Source: Streptomyces paradoxus (GTDB lineage Bacteria; Actinomycetota; Actinomycetes; Streptomycetales; Streptomycetaceae). Taken from it: a stretch of DNA of 64,000 nucleotides. Below, piece after piece: positions 54,733 through 63,020 of this stretch. The notes beneath the pieces were generated by a model. The model was not told where the DNA came from. It saw only the letters and a list, made by a program, of their open reading frames with translations, and made no database searches. The position numbers and the translations under genes were made by a program. The DNA lies in NCBI RefSeq assembly GCF_014202475.1, contig NZ_JACHGV010000008.1:369419-433418 (forward strand). The letters run 5' to 3'. Each line of letters begins with the position of its first letter. Positions within the stretch are counted from its first letter, which is position 1.

Positions 54733-55545
54733 TCAGCCGAAGCTGCGGAGCGAGGTGGCGACGTACCCCAGCAGGACGAGGCAGCAGCTGCCGACGGCGA
54801 CGAGCATCTGCGGAAGGCTCGGCTGGCTCCCCAGCATCAGGGGACTCCAGCCCCAGAACACCAGCACGGTCAGCGCCGTGCGCACGGTCTGCAACGGCGC
54901 CGACCAGGCTGCCTCCTGGAGGTCGTCGGCGTCGGGCACGAGGGCGAACACCGGGGTCAGGATCGCGCCGATGAGCGTGACGACGATGAAGGCGATCAAC
55001 GAGCCCACGCCCAACTCGTCGTCCTGGAAAGCCTTCCAGCGGTTCTCGGCGAGCGTGGGCAGGTCCTTGCTCTCATTGACGTAACCGCCGAGACCGGGGT
55101 CCGACCGGGCCCACAGGACGTCGACCTCGGTTCCTTTGCCGGGCTTGTCGTACGTGAAAGCACCGCGCACGGTGAGCCGTTCGGCACCGCCGGGCACGGA
55201 GACCACGAGCCGGGACGCGTATCCCTTCACGACACCGTCGCTCAACTCCTGTCGTGTGGACTGTCGTTCCACGACCGCCGCGGTGCTCACCTCCGCGCCC
55301 GCATCTCGCAGGGCGTCGAGCTTGTCGCCCGCGTTGGACGAGGTAAGGAGAGCGACGGCGAACACGGCGGAGGAGAACGCGACGAGGAGCCAGAGGGCAC
55401 CGGTGCGAAGCTTGACCCAGAACTCGTCCGTGAATCCGTCGTCCTTGGGCTCGTGGCGCAGCGCCCACAGCGCCACAACCCGCAATACCGCACACCCTAC
55501 GGCGACGGCACCCCACACGAAGGGTTCGTGCCAGGGCCGGGCCAT
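54733..55545 (-). CDS. Membrane protein of unknown function
   Basis: 270 residues from ATG 55545, with GGGGG eleven bases upstream. Helices are at about 10-28 (VWGAVAVGCAVLRVVALWAL), 49-67 (GALWLLVAFSSAVFAVALL), 185-207 (GSLIAFIVVTLIGAILTPVF), 225-240 and 248-263 (LVAVGSCCLVLLGYVATSL). Between helices 2 and 3 is an extracytoplasmic domain (ASRLVVSVPGGAERLTVRGA, GTEVDVLWARSDPGLGGYV). Family not recognised. Confidence 0.75.
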   Translation of the reverse strand: MARPWHEPFVWGAVAVGCAVLRVVALWALRHEPKDDGFTDEFWVKLRTGALWLLVAFSSAVFAVALLTSSNAGDKLDALRDAGAEVSTAAVVERQSTRQELSDGVVKGYASRLVVSVPGGAERLTVRGAFTYDKPGKGTEVDVLWARSDPGLGGYVNESKDLPTLAENRWKAFQDDELGVGSLIAFIVVTLIGAILTPVFALVPDADDLQEAAWSAPLQTVRTALTVLVFWGWSPLMLGSQPSLPQMLVAVGSCCLVLLGYVATSLRSFG

Positions 55546-55660
55546 GGCGGTGGCCCCCAACAGCCACATGCGCCGAACGCACAGATCCTCCCGATGAACA
55601 TGTGAAACGGCCTCACCGGCGCGCTGATCGACGTGCCGACGTACGCGGCCCGGGACGAGC

Positions 55661-55707
55661 AGGAAACCACCCCCGGCGAACACCATCTCCGTCGGGGGTG
55701 GTTTCCT
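55661..55707. terminator. 15-bp hairpin
   Basis: AGGAAACCACCCCCG pairs perfectly with CGGGGGTGGTTTCCT across 17 bases, upstream of the start of the membrane-protein gene. A possible terminator for either strand. Confidence 0.6.
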
Positions 55708-55775
55708 GCCCCAGCAGCAGCTTCGGGTAGCGCTCGCTGCAGGCCACCACCCTCCGCAGGGGCCAGCGCGGTTCG

Positions 55776-55989
55776 ATGGTCAACGGCGTGAGCAGGCCCC
55801 CGGTCTACGGGCCGTACGAGTACGGGAACCCGGCACACGAGGCCATCTTCGGAGTGCCGGCCGAGCGCGTTCACCAAGCGCTCCAGCGCACCCGGGTCGA
55901 CTGGGAGGCCGACTACGCAAAGTGGCGCCGGGAGAAACCCGGATCTCGCCGCAGACGTGGCTCAGGCCGTCGCACCGAACCCCCGGTAA
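55776..55989 (+). pseudogene. Short hypothetical protein with a one-base insertion
   Basis: From ATG 55776: NGVSRPPVYGPYEYGNPAHE, IFGVPAERVHQALQRTRVDW and EADYAKWRRE. An extra A in AAA near 55931-55933 shifts the frame; removing it gives NPDLAADVAQAVAPNPR and TAA at 55987-55989, 15 bp before a proper terminator. About 70 residues if repaired. Family unknown. Confidence 0.5.
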
Positions 55990-56003
55990 CAGTGACGACG
56001 AAA

Positions 56004-56028
56004 GGCCCCTCAGACGAGGGGCCGTTTT
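56004..56028 (+). terminator. Intrinsic terminator with U-tract
   Basis: GGCCCCTC, loop AGAC, GAGGGGCC, then GTTTT: a classical rho-independent terminator for the short gene upstream. Confidence 0.85.
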
Positions 56029-56151
56029 CTATCGAGAGGGCAGGCGTGGTCGCGCGGTCCACTGACGACAACGACCAACCCGCCCCCCACACCTCGTCAC
56101 CGCAACAACGGCCCCGCGCCCGCCCATGAAGCCATCGCCTTAGCTTGTTCT

Positions 56152-56460
56152 TTAACCTTTCCACCGTTCTAGGGCGATGAGGGTCTTCTCGCGGCGGACG
56201 GTTTTGCCCACGTCGTAGCGGGGTGCCCGGTGTCTGTTCTTCGTGCCGGGTGGCCGTCCGGGGCCGGCCCGGTGGGGTTTCGGTGCTCTGGCGGGGCAGG
56301 CCATGTGCTGGTGGAGGTTCCGAAAGGTCCGGCGGACCCGGGCGGGGGTGAGCCGGTTCGGTGCTGCTGGCTTCTCCCACGGGTGCCGCAGGTCCCGGAA
56401 CAGTGGGCGGGCGAGCCGGAGCTGGGTGTAGGCGGCGATGATCAGCCAAGTCCACCGGTG
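56152..56460 (-). pseudogene. NF041680-type transposase, C-terminal remnant
   Basis: The minus strand reads RWTWLIIAAYTQLRLARPLF, RHPWEKPAAPNRLTPARVRR and KPHRAGPGRPPGTKNRHRAP, the usual end of this Streptomyces transposase family. It breaks off at about 56460 where the IS427-type element begins. Confidence 0.7.
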
Positions 56461-56943
56461 GGGAGTGGACGGTGGGGATGGATCGTTCCGGACGGCTTGT
56501 GGGAGTTGGCAAGGCCGTTGCTGCCGGCGGCGAGAGTTCGTCCGCAGGGCGGCGGGGTCGCGAACATCGATGATGAGGCCGTGTTTGCCGCGATCATCTA
56601 CGTCCTGGTCAGCGGCTGCGCCTGGCGGGCGTTGCCACCGTGCTTCGGAGCGTCGAAGTCGACCGTGCACCGCCGCTTCGCCATCTGGTCTCGTGCCGGA
56701 GTCTGGGGCCGACTGCATCAGAAGGTTCTCCAACTCCTGGACGAGCAGGACCTGGTCGACCTGTCCTGTGCGGTCCTCGATGCCGCCCACGTGAGGGCTA
56801 AAAAATGGGGGGCGAACTTGCAGGTCCGAGCCCCGTGGACCGAGGTAAGCCAGGTTCCAAGATGCATGTCCTGTCCGACGCGAACGGACTGCCCTTACGG
56901 GTCGGGCTCTCCGCGGCCAGCACCCACGACAGTCTCGCTCTGA
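56458..56943 (+). CDS. IS427-type transposase, first frame (orfA)
   Basis: 161 residues from GTG 56458. WIVPDGLWELARPLLPAARV is the N-terminal HTH region, followed by NIDDEAVFAAIIYVLVSGCA, WRALPPCFGASKSTVHRRFA and LDEQDLVDLSCAVLDAAHVR, which holds the first catalytic aspartate. The useful frame ends at the A6 run (56800-56805); residues after it differ from relatives, so full transposase requires moving to the -1 frame. Confidence 0.75.
   Translation: MGSGRWGWIVPDGLWELARPLLPAARVRPQGGGVANIDDEAVFAAIIYVLVSGCAWRALPPCFGASKSTVHRRFAIWSRAGVWGRLHQKVLQLLDEQDLVDLSCAVLDAAHVRAKKWGANLQVRAPWTEVSQVPRCMSCPTRTDCPYGSGSPRPAPTTVSL
56800..56812 (+). promoter_or_regulatory. Probable -1 ribosomal frameshift site (A6TG6)
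   Basis: AAAAAATGGGGGG lies where the transposase passes from frame 1 (RAKK) to frame -1 (GGELAGPSPVDRGK). The tandem lysine codons AAA AAA allow slippage; the IS427 group is known to use such shifts. Confidence 0.5.
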
Positions 56944-57275
56944 AGCCGATGCTGTCCCATTTCCACATGGGACACGAATCCCACGCGGCCGACTCCAAAC
57001 CCGTGCGCCTTCATGCAGACAAGGCGTACGACATCCCTCACCTGCGGCGATGGCTGTGGGGCAAACGCATCGGCGTCCGTATCGCCCGCAAGGGCATCGA
57101 CTCCAGCGAGCGGCTCGGCCGTCGCAGGTGGGTCATCGAACGCACCATGTCCTGGCTGACCGGCTACCGCCGTCTCAACCACCGCTACGAGCGGAAGCCA
57201 GGCAACTACCTGGCCTTTCTCGGACTGGCATCCGCTCTCTGCTGCTACAAGCGGTTCCTCAAACTGACCATGTAG
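56805..57275 (+). CDS. IS427-type transposase, second frame (orfB)
   Basis: 156 residues if started at the overlapping ATG. It contains GGELAGPSPVDRGKPGSKMH, SDANGLPLRVGLSAASTHDS, KPVRLHADKAYDIPHLRRWL and RRRWVIERTMSWLTGYRRLN, i.e. the second aspartate and the final glutamate of the DDE triad, ending LASALCCYKRFLKLTM. It is probably made only as a fusion with orfA. Confidence 0.75.
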   Translation: MGGELAGPSPVDRGKPGSKMHVLSDANGLPLRVGLSAASTHDSLALKPMLSHFHMGHESHAADSKPVRLHADKAYDIPHLRRWLWGKRIGVRIARKGIDSSERLGRRRWVIERTMSWLTGYRRLNHRYERKPGNYLAFLGLASALCCYKRFLKLTM

Positions 57276-57391
57276 GACACGGTCTAAGCGGTCTTGAGTG
57301 AGTGCGTTGTGGTTGGCGCCACTGCCGCGGCTCGTGTCATGGCGCGTGTGCATGCTCTGCAGCGGTGATGTCCCTCGGCACGCCAACCGGG

Positions 57392-57421
57392 TTGTTTATC
57401 AAACGGGTCGACCCGTATAGT
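57392..57421 (+). promoter_or_regulatory. Promoter with palindromic TetR operator
   Basis: TTGTTT (57392-57397), 18 bp, TATAGT (57416-57421). The spacer contains the perfect palindrome ACGGGTCGACCCGT (57403-57416). The TetR ATG lies 8 bases after the -10, so the mRNA should be leaderless. Confidence 0.7.
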
Positions 57422-57429
57422 AAATCGGT

Positions 57430-58017
57430 ATGAGCTCCTTTCCCTCCCCCAGGGGACGTCCCAGGGATCCCCGCTCGCACGAGGCGATCGTCAGCGCGGT
57501 CACAGAGCTGGTGATCGAGGTCGGCTACGCCGCGACATCGATCGGGGCGGTGGCCGCCCGTGCCGGTGTCGGCAAGGACACGGTCTACCGGCGGTGGCGG
57601 GGCAAGCCGGAGTTGGTCTTCGAGGCCGTGTTCACGACCACCGACCATGCTCCGGTCCCAGACACCGGAACGCTGGCCGGGGACCTGACCGCACTGCTAC
57701 GGGGCCTGGTCGAGGAGTTCCACGCACCTGCCGCCGCAGCGGCGCTCCCGGGGCTGCTCGCCGACTTCGCCGCCGATCCGGTGCTGAAGGCGCGCATCCG
57801 CAGCGACTTCCTGGCCCCGTCGAAGGAGCGGCTGCTGATCGTCTTCGAGCGTGCCGTGACGCGCGGAGAGCTCGCGCCCGCCACGCCCGTGGATCTGGTC
57901 CTGGACACGCTGGCCGGAGCCGTGTTCTTCCACGTCGGTCTTGTCGGGGAACATCCCGACCGTCAGCTGGCCGACCGGCTGGCTGCTGTCATAGCCAAAG
58001 GAATCGAGATCCGATGA
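57430..58017 (+). CDS. TetR/AcrR family transcriptional regulator
   Basis: 195 residues. Basic start RGRPRDPRSHEAIVSAVTEL, HTH GYAATSIGAVAARAGVGKDT and VYRRWRGKPELVFEAVF. The C-terminal domain is the TetR_C_16-like type (LLRGLVEEFHAPAAAAALPG, LLIVFERAVTRGELAPATPV). A palindrome overlaps its own promoter, so it is probably autorepressed. It overlaps by 4 bases (ATGA) with a small membrane-protein gene and most likely controls it. Confidence 0.93.
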   Translation: MSSFPSPRGRPRDPRSHEAIVSAVTELVIEVGYAATSIGAVAARAGVGKDTVYRRWRGKPELVFEAVFTTTDHAPVPDTGTLAGDLTALLRGLVEEFHAPAAAAALPGLLADFAADPVLKARIRSDFLAPSKERLLIVFERAVTRGELAPATPVDLVLDTLAGAVFFHVGLVGEHPDRQLADRLAAVIAKGIEIR

Positions 58018-58394
58018 ATGGCTGGCTTCTCGCAGCGGGCATCACCGCGTTCGGTGTGGCCGCAGCGCACATCGTCGGCGGGCACCGGGATGTGGTCCGC
58101 CCGCTGCTGTCCTGCGGACTCGCTGACGAACCCAAGCGCGTCCTTCATGCCGTGTGGCACATGGTGAGCGTTGACCTGGTGCTCTCCGCAGCCGCCTTGG
58201 TCTACCTCGCGCTGGCGGACGATACGTCAGCGACCGGCCTGATGGCGTGGTTCGTGGCTGCGCACTTCGTCGCGTACACAGTCGCCTTCCTGGTCGTCAC
58301 ACTGTCGGTCGTCTGGCCGAATCCACTGCTCCGGCTGCCGCAGTGGATTCTGCTCCTGCCGGTCGCGGTCCTGACAGTGGCGGGCGCCGCGTAG
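58014..58394 (+). CDS. Small four-helix membrane protein co-transcribed with TetR
   Basis: 126 residues: LLAAGITAFGVAAAHIVGGH, then VVRPLLSCGLADEPKRVLHA, WHMVSVDLVLSAAALVYLAL, MAWFVAAHFVAYTVAFLVVT and WILLLPVAVLTVAGAA. Four helices with conserved histidines in helices 1 and 2 (AAHIVGGH, HAVWHM). Translationally coupled to the TetR gene. Resembles small integral membrane proteins often paired with TetR regulators; function unknown. Confidence 0.8.
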   Translation: MNGWLLAAGITAFGVAAAHIVGGHRDVVRPLLSCGLADEPKRVLHAVWHMVSVDLVLSAAALVYLALADDTSATGLMAWFVAAHFVAYTVAFLVVTLSVVWPNPLLRLPQWILLLPVAVLTVAGAA

Positions 58395-58429
58395 CGACAG
58401 CCCCGGAGCGATACAGCAGAGGTGCCCTG

Positions 58430-59078
58430 TGGTCTGCGCACAGGCCTGCGGCCCGCTCAGCTTCCGCGAGGTCGAGGAGCTGATGATGGAGCGCGGTGTC
58501 GTCGTCTCCTACGAAACGGTCTGGCGGTGGTGTGCGAAGTTCGGCCAGGCCTACGCCCGCGAGTTGCGGCGCCGCCAGCCCGAGCAGGCGATAAGTGGCA
58601 CCTGGACGAGGTCTTCATCAAGATCAACAGTGAGCAGAAGTACCTGTGGCGGGCCGTCGACCAGGACGGCACGGTGCTCGACATCCTCGTACAGAACCGG
58701 CGGGACACCGCCGCGGCCAAACGCTTCTTCCGCCGCCTGCTGAAGAACATGGGTGCTGTGCCGCGGGTGATCGTCACCGACAGGCTCCGCTCCTACGGTG
58801 CGGCCCACCGCGAGATCCTGTTCACGGCGGAGCACCGGCAGTCGAAGTATCTGAACAACCGGGTCGAGAACAGCCACCAGCCGACCAGGCAGCGTGAACG
58901 CGCGATGAAAGGCTTCCGCAGTGTCGGGGCAGCCCAGCGGTTCCTGCCCGCGTTCAGCGGCATCTCACCCCACTTCCGCCCCCGCCGCCATCTGATGACC
59001 GCTCCCGGCTATCGAGCCGAGATGGCCATCCGCTTCGCGATCTGGGACCAGGCAACCGGCCGACCCGCATCGGCCTGA
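58430..59078 (+). pseudogene. IS6-family transposase, N-terminally truncated and frameshifted
   Basis: The first frame begins GPLSFREVEELMMERGVVVS and ELRRRQPEQA. An indel near 58592 moves coding to GDKWHLDEVFIKINSEQKYL, VIVTDRLRSYGAAHREILF and YLNNRVENSHQPTRQRERAM. The DDE residues (D of HLDEV, D of VTDRL, E of VENSH) are all present. About 25 N-terminal residues are missing. Confidence 0.85.
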
Positions 59079-59736
59079 GCAACAGGCCCGCAGCCCGGCT
59101 GGACCATGCGTCGACACACCCTCAGACCCTACGCACCCAACAACGTGACAACACCCGGTGTCAGGACCGGAGCGTTCGTCGAGCTCGGATCAGCCTGCGG
59201 GGCGGCGCTCACCGTGGATGGAGTCGAACACCCACGAGTGTGCTTCGGGCGGTTCGTCGCAGACGGTGCAGACGCCGGGGCGTAGGCCTCGAAGCAGTTG
59301 TGAGCGAAGCCGCCGTGGCCGTCATAGTCGCGTTACGCGTCTCTCATGTATGGAGGACGACGAGATCGCCGAACTGCGGCTCGCCCTGGACCTGGTCGTG
59401 TGCGCGACCGGCGACCAGCCCCAGACCCTGGGCACCCGGTCGCAGGACGACACGGTGACCAGTCCGCCCAGCAGCCGCTTCACCGCATAAGGCGCCGTGT
59501 TGCGCTGAGTGTTGCGGTAGGTGTGCGCCGGCCCCCGCAGCGCCCTGGAGTCCGCCCTGGTCACCATGGGCGTACGGCGTGGTAGGGCCGCTGACATCCC
59601 CGTTGCGACCCCCTTCGTCCATGCCCTGGCTGGAGTTGAGGATGAGGGAGGGCGGGATGGGCGGCGCGGACGCAGCCGGGGATCGGGGTGCGCTCAGCCG
59701 GTTGCGCGTCGGCGGGGCCGCCGCGCCCAGCCGCCG
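59079..59736. other. Degraded stretch, one zinc-ribbon scrap
   Basis: On the minus strand near 59200-59290 a frame reads GVCTVCDEPPEAHSWVFDSI and then stops, possibly the end of a small CxxC protein. Nothing else is assignable. Confidence 0.35.
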
Positions 59737-60200
59737 TCAGTGCGGCGGTGACGTCAGGCGGGGGACGTCGGCGGGGGAGAGGCCGGGGCGGGCACGGTGC
59801 CAGCGTGCGGGGTGCTGCCACCGGCCGGAGGCGTCGCGGGCGACGTCGACGCCGACTTCCACCACCAGCTCGGGTTCCACCAGCGTGACGTTCAGCTTCT
59901 CCCGGCTGCCCCACTCGGCAGAGAACGACCAGCCTGTCCATGGATGACCGCGCCGCCCCCGCAGCGAGCAGAGCGGCGACCGCCGTACCTGCCGCCTGGG
60001 CGAGGGAGGTGGTGCGGCCGACGTACAGAAAGCGCCCTTCGGTGTCGTACCTGCCGAGCAGCAGCGTGCGGGGAATGGCCAAAGAGTCGGTGATCGCGCC
60101 GACGATCGCCTCGCTCGTCTCGCGGACCTTGTATTTCTGCCAGCCCCTGACCGAGGCGGTAGGCCTCGTCCAGCCTTTTGAAGACCGACCCCTCCATCAC
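59737..60200 (-). pseudogene. ATP-dependent DNA ligase, C-terminal fragment with frameshifts
   Basis: In three frames the minus strand gives EGSVFKRLDEAYRLGQG, KYKVRETSEAIVGAITDSLA, PRTLLLGRYDTEGRFLYVGR and LNVTLVEPELVVEVGVDVAR, ending RWQHPARWHRARPGLSP. This is motif IV/V and the OB-fold of a LigC-type ligase. An N-terminal scrap of the same kind of gene lies at 41642. Confidence 0.7.
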
Positions 60201-60380
60201 CATGGCGACGTCGTGCGGAAGACGCGCGGACGCGCGGGGCCAGGACAGGCAGCCGACGGCACTCCTTGCGCAGGAGACCCGGGGCACCTTCCGTGCGCGG
60301 CAGGCGTACGGCCCACTCATCCCCAGGGCGCCACGCGAAGTCGTGCAACTTTCGCCTCACTTCCTGCTTTTCTGTTCACC

Positions 60381-61874
60381 ATGCAGAAGAACTCGGAGAG
60401 CCTCGGCGAACTGCTGCGGTTGATAAGGCGACCGTCGCCCCCGCGCGAGGTATTGGCCTGGCTCGAGCACCGGATCGACGTGGATGCCGCGTGGGTGGGG
60501 CGCGGGTTGGCGGTGCAGGCCGCAACGGCCCGGTTCCCTGCGGAGATCCTGGGCGCACTGAGAGAGCAACTGGAGCGTCTGGCGGACGGGCGGTTGGCCG
60601 CGGCCACGCTCCGCGTGGGTACGCGCGCAGTGCACATCGAGGCGTTCGGCCTACGCGCACAACGCCCGGTGCTGGTCACGGTCGGCGCCTCGGCGCTGTC
60701 GCGGGAATCAGCGGCGCTGGCGTCCTACGTCGGCACTCTCCTCGAGCTGCAAGGGCGGGCGTCGGCGGCCGACAGCAGCCTGCGCGATTACGAGGACAAG
60801 GCCCGGCAGTTGCGCTTCGCCGTGCTGACCGCGCTGATGACCGGGGATATCACCCTGGCCAGACGGATGACCACCGGCGACGTGCCGCCGCTGCTGGATG
60901 CGGAGCGGGTGCGGGTGTACCTGCTGAGCTGCCCGGACGCTGACCGGGACCGGCTGGTCAGAGCTCATCTGGACTCTTCGGGCTACCACGGGTCGGGCCT
61001 GATGGTGCACTGCCCGGCCTTCAAGGACCACCTGATCTGCCCGATCGCCGAGGATGCGGAGCCCGATGGCCGCCCGGAGCAGGCCGAGGTGCTGCGCCGG
61101 CTCATAGGGGACAACTCCGGGTATGCACTGGGCATCAGCAGAGCCCACCCGCTCACCTTGACAGCCACGGCATACGGTGAGGCTCTGCACGCCCTGGCCG
61201 TCGCCCGCAACTCCCCCCGGCGGATGGCCGCCTACCGCGGCCGGCCTTCGCTGGCACACCTCCTGCCCCGCCAGGAGGCCCTGGCCTGGGCGACCGCCTT
61301 CCTGGCTCCGCTGCACGACCTGCCGAAGACCACCGTGGACGTCACGCGCCTCGCCGTCACATTCCCGCGATCCGCCGTGGCCCGACTGCTGCACATCAGC
61401 CGCACCACGGTCGCGGCCCACTGCCGCAGGGCGGAGGACGCCCTGGGAGTGGACCTCAGTGATGTCCGCGCCCGCGCCACCGTCGACTTGGCCCTGTCCC
61501 TCACAGGACCCCAGTCCGTTGCCACGGGCTTGCCGCACCTCGTGCCGCCGCACCTGGAAGACTTGCTGCGCACGGGACCCGCCGTCGACTGGGCGGAGTC
61601 CTTTCTGCGCCCCCTTCACGCTGCCCGGCCCTCCACCCTCCACATCACCGTGAGCGCATGGATTGACGCCGACACCGACGCCCGGCGGACGGCGGCACGC
61701 GTGGGATTGAGCCGGAATACCGTCCGGGCTCATCTGCGTGCCGCCGAAAGCCTGCTCAACCGCGATCTGCTGACCACCGGATCGGGCATCCACGACCTGG
61801 TTCACGCCCTGAGCGTGACCGGCGGCCGCCCGCACACCGCCCTCCGGGCAGACGCGTTCTGGCGGAGCCCGTGA
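60381..61874 (+). CDS. PucR/CdaR-type helix-turn-helix regulator
   Basis: 497 residues from ATG 60381. The N-terminal 120 residues are a sensor region (EVLAWLEHRIDVDAAWVGRG). The middle (about 130-300) has RQLRFAVLTALMTGDITLAR and VRVYLLSCPDADRDRLV. Two similar C-terminal segments each end in a PucR-type HTH: SAVARLLHISRTTVAAHCRR (about 335-355) and TAARVGLSRNTVRAHLRAAE (about 440-460), each followed by an LGVDL or LLNRDLL turn. Such regulators sense metabolites or stress; no target is evident. Confidence 0.8.
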   Translation: MQKNSESLGELLRLIRRPSPPREVLAWLEHRIDVDAAWVGRGLAVQAATARFPAEILGALREQLERLADGRLAAATLRVGTRAVHIEAFGLRAQRPVLVTVGASALSRESAALASYVGTLLELQGRASAADSSLRDYEDKARQLRFAVLTALMTGDITLARRMTTGDVPPLLDAERVRVYLLSCPDADRDRLVRAHLDSSGYHGSGLMVHCPAFKDHLICPIAEDAEPDGRPEQAEVLRRLIGDNSGYALGISRAHPLTLTATAYGEALHALAVARNSPRRMAAYRGRPSLAHLLPRQEALAWATAFLAPLHDLPKTTVDVTRLAVTFPRSAVARLLHISRTTVAAHCRRAEDALGVDLSDVRARATVDLALSLTGPQSVATGLPHLVPPHLEDLLRTGPAVDWAESFLRPLHAARPSTLHITVSAWIDADTDARRTAARVGLSRNTVRAHLRAAESLLNRDLLTTGSGIHDLVHALSVTGGRPHTALRADAFWRSP

Positions 61875-61899
61875 CCGCTCCGTGGCCGCCCGGGGAGGC

Positions 61900-62307
61900 T
61901 CACGTGTGGGCGTTCACCCAGGAGCCGCAATTCCAAGGGGTGCCGCCGGAGCCGTCCTGGAGACAGCCCCGGATCTGGATCGACAGGTTCTCTCCCAGGT
62001 CCAGGTCATTGTCGTCCTGGTAGCTGTAGCCACGGCCGTTGTAGTACGAGTGGATCGTGGCGCCGCTGACGGTGTAACGCCACTGCCCGACCGCACCGTG
62101 GTCGTCCCGGGACCCGTCCATGACGTAGAGGTGCTCGCCGTACGCCGTGAACGTGACGAGCGATCCGTTGCTACAACACGACTTTGCGTCAAAGACGTCA
62201 TAGTCGCCTGCACTGGCGGGAGATGCCACCAGTACGGAGGTGGCGGCGAGCGCGAGGAACGAGCCCGCCAGGGTGGCGGCCCGTCTGTGACCGATGGACG
62301 CGAACAT
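61900..62307 (-). CDS. Small secreted protein, beta-rich, function unknown
   Basis: 135 residues from ATG 62307, with AGAGG upstream. The signal peptide is about 1-34 (AATLAGSFLALAATSVLVAS, cleavage after ASA). The mature part has four cysteines (SCCSNG, RGCLQDG, WNCGSW), TFTAYGEHLYVMDGSRDDHG and YYNGRGYSYQDDNDLDL. It looks like a disulphide-stabilised beta fold. No family recognised; it converges on the PucR-type gene. Confidence 0.7.
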   Translation of the reverse strand: MFASIGHRRAATLAGSFLALAATSVLVASPASAGDYDVFDAKSCCSNGSLVTFTAYGEHLYVMDGSRDDHGAVGQWRYTVSGATIHSYYNGRGYSYQDDNDLDLGENLSIQIRGCLQDGSGGTPWNCGSWVNAHT

Positions 62308-62733
62308 GAGTGAACGGCCTCTCTGGCAGAACCTTCCGGCCGGCGGCCGGACCATCAGGTAGGACGTTAGAAGCAGCCGCACTCGCGGTACCACAGTGCA
62401 CGCTGACCACATTCGTCCGTCAGCTGTGCACGGTGCCCAAGTGCCGGGGACTGCCGGTGGGACGTCGCGGTCCGACGGTCCATAACCGTCGGTCCCCCGC
62501 CCCCTCGGTGCCAGCGGCGCGTTCGGAGTTGCGGCAGCTGGCCCGCGCCCGGGGAGCCGTCCAGGCCGCGTGACCGGGCGCCTCGGTCGACCTTGAGCAC
62601 GAGGTTGCGCCCATCGGTGCGCTGGATGTTGCGCCAGGGGTTGCGCCTACTGTTGCGCGCCCCGCAGGAGCGTCCCCGTGTCCGTGCACGTCACCACGCC
62701 GGTTAGGCCGTGGTCGGAGGCCCGACATCCCCT
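62308..62733. other. Intergenic stretch with a small hairpin and 12-bp periodic repeats
   Basis: CCGACGGT / ACCGTCGG (62472-62492) forms an 8-bp hairpin with a 5-base loop. The repeat at 62604-62663 is listed separately. No gene is convincing. Confidence 0.4.
62604..62663. repeat. Five imperfect 12-bp tandem repeats (GTTGCGC core)
   Basis: Cores at 62604, 62616 (variant GGTGCGC), 62628, 62640 and 62652, exactly 12 bp apart. On the minus strand one frame reads VGAT, PGAT, SSAP, MGAT. Confidence 0.6.
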
Positions 62734-62925
62734 CTATGCCCCCAGACCAGCCCCACAGCAGGAAGAACACGGAAAGTGGGTGGGTGGGGCAGGCTGGGCG
62801 GCCGGCGAGGGGATCCATTCCGGCCTGGCGGGCCGGACACGCCGGCCGTGTTCCCGTCCGGCTTCACGCCGCTGGAGCTCGGCGATTTTGTTGTCGATGC
62901 GTGCCAGCCACATGGCGTGCCACAC
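62734..62925 (-). pseudogene. DUF6233 family protein, N-terminal remnant
   Basis: MWLARIDNKIAELQRREAGR, then RRVRPARPEWIPSP, matches the start of DUF6233 proteins up to the PxWI motif. The conserved glycine/cysteine C-terminal part is missing and unrelated proline-rich sequence follows. Confidence 0.6.
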
Positions 62926-63020
62926 CTGTCAGTCTCCGAAGCCGGCTGCGCAGATGACTGGAGTCCGGTGCACTGAGGGCGGCCTCCGCTCGCGGGCCGC
63001 CGGCCTCCCCTGGCGGCTGC

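Larger units (their letters stand above)
56458..57275 (+). mobile_element. IS427-type (IS5 family) insertion sequence with two overlapping frames
   Basis: The two frames together encode one DDE transposase of about 272 residues. The left end abuts the truncated NF041680 transposase. I could not identify the terminal inverted repeats with certainty. The overlap holds a six-A run suitable for frameshifting. Confidence 0.7.
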
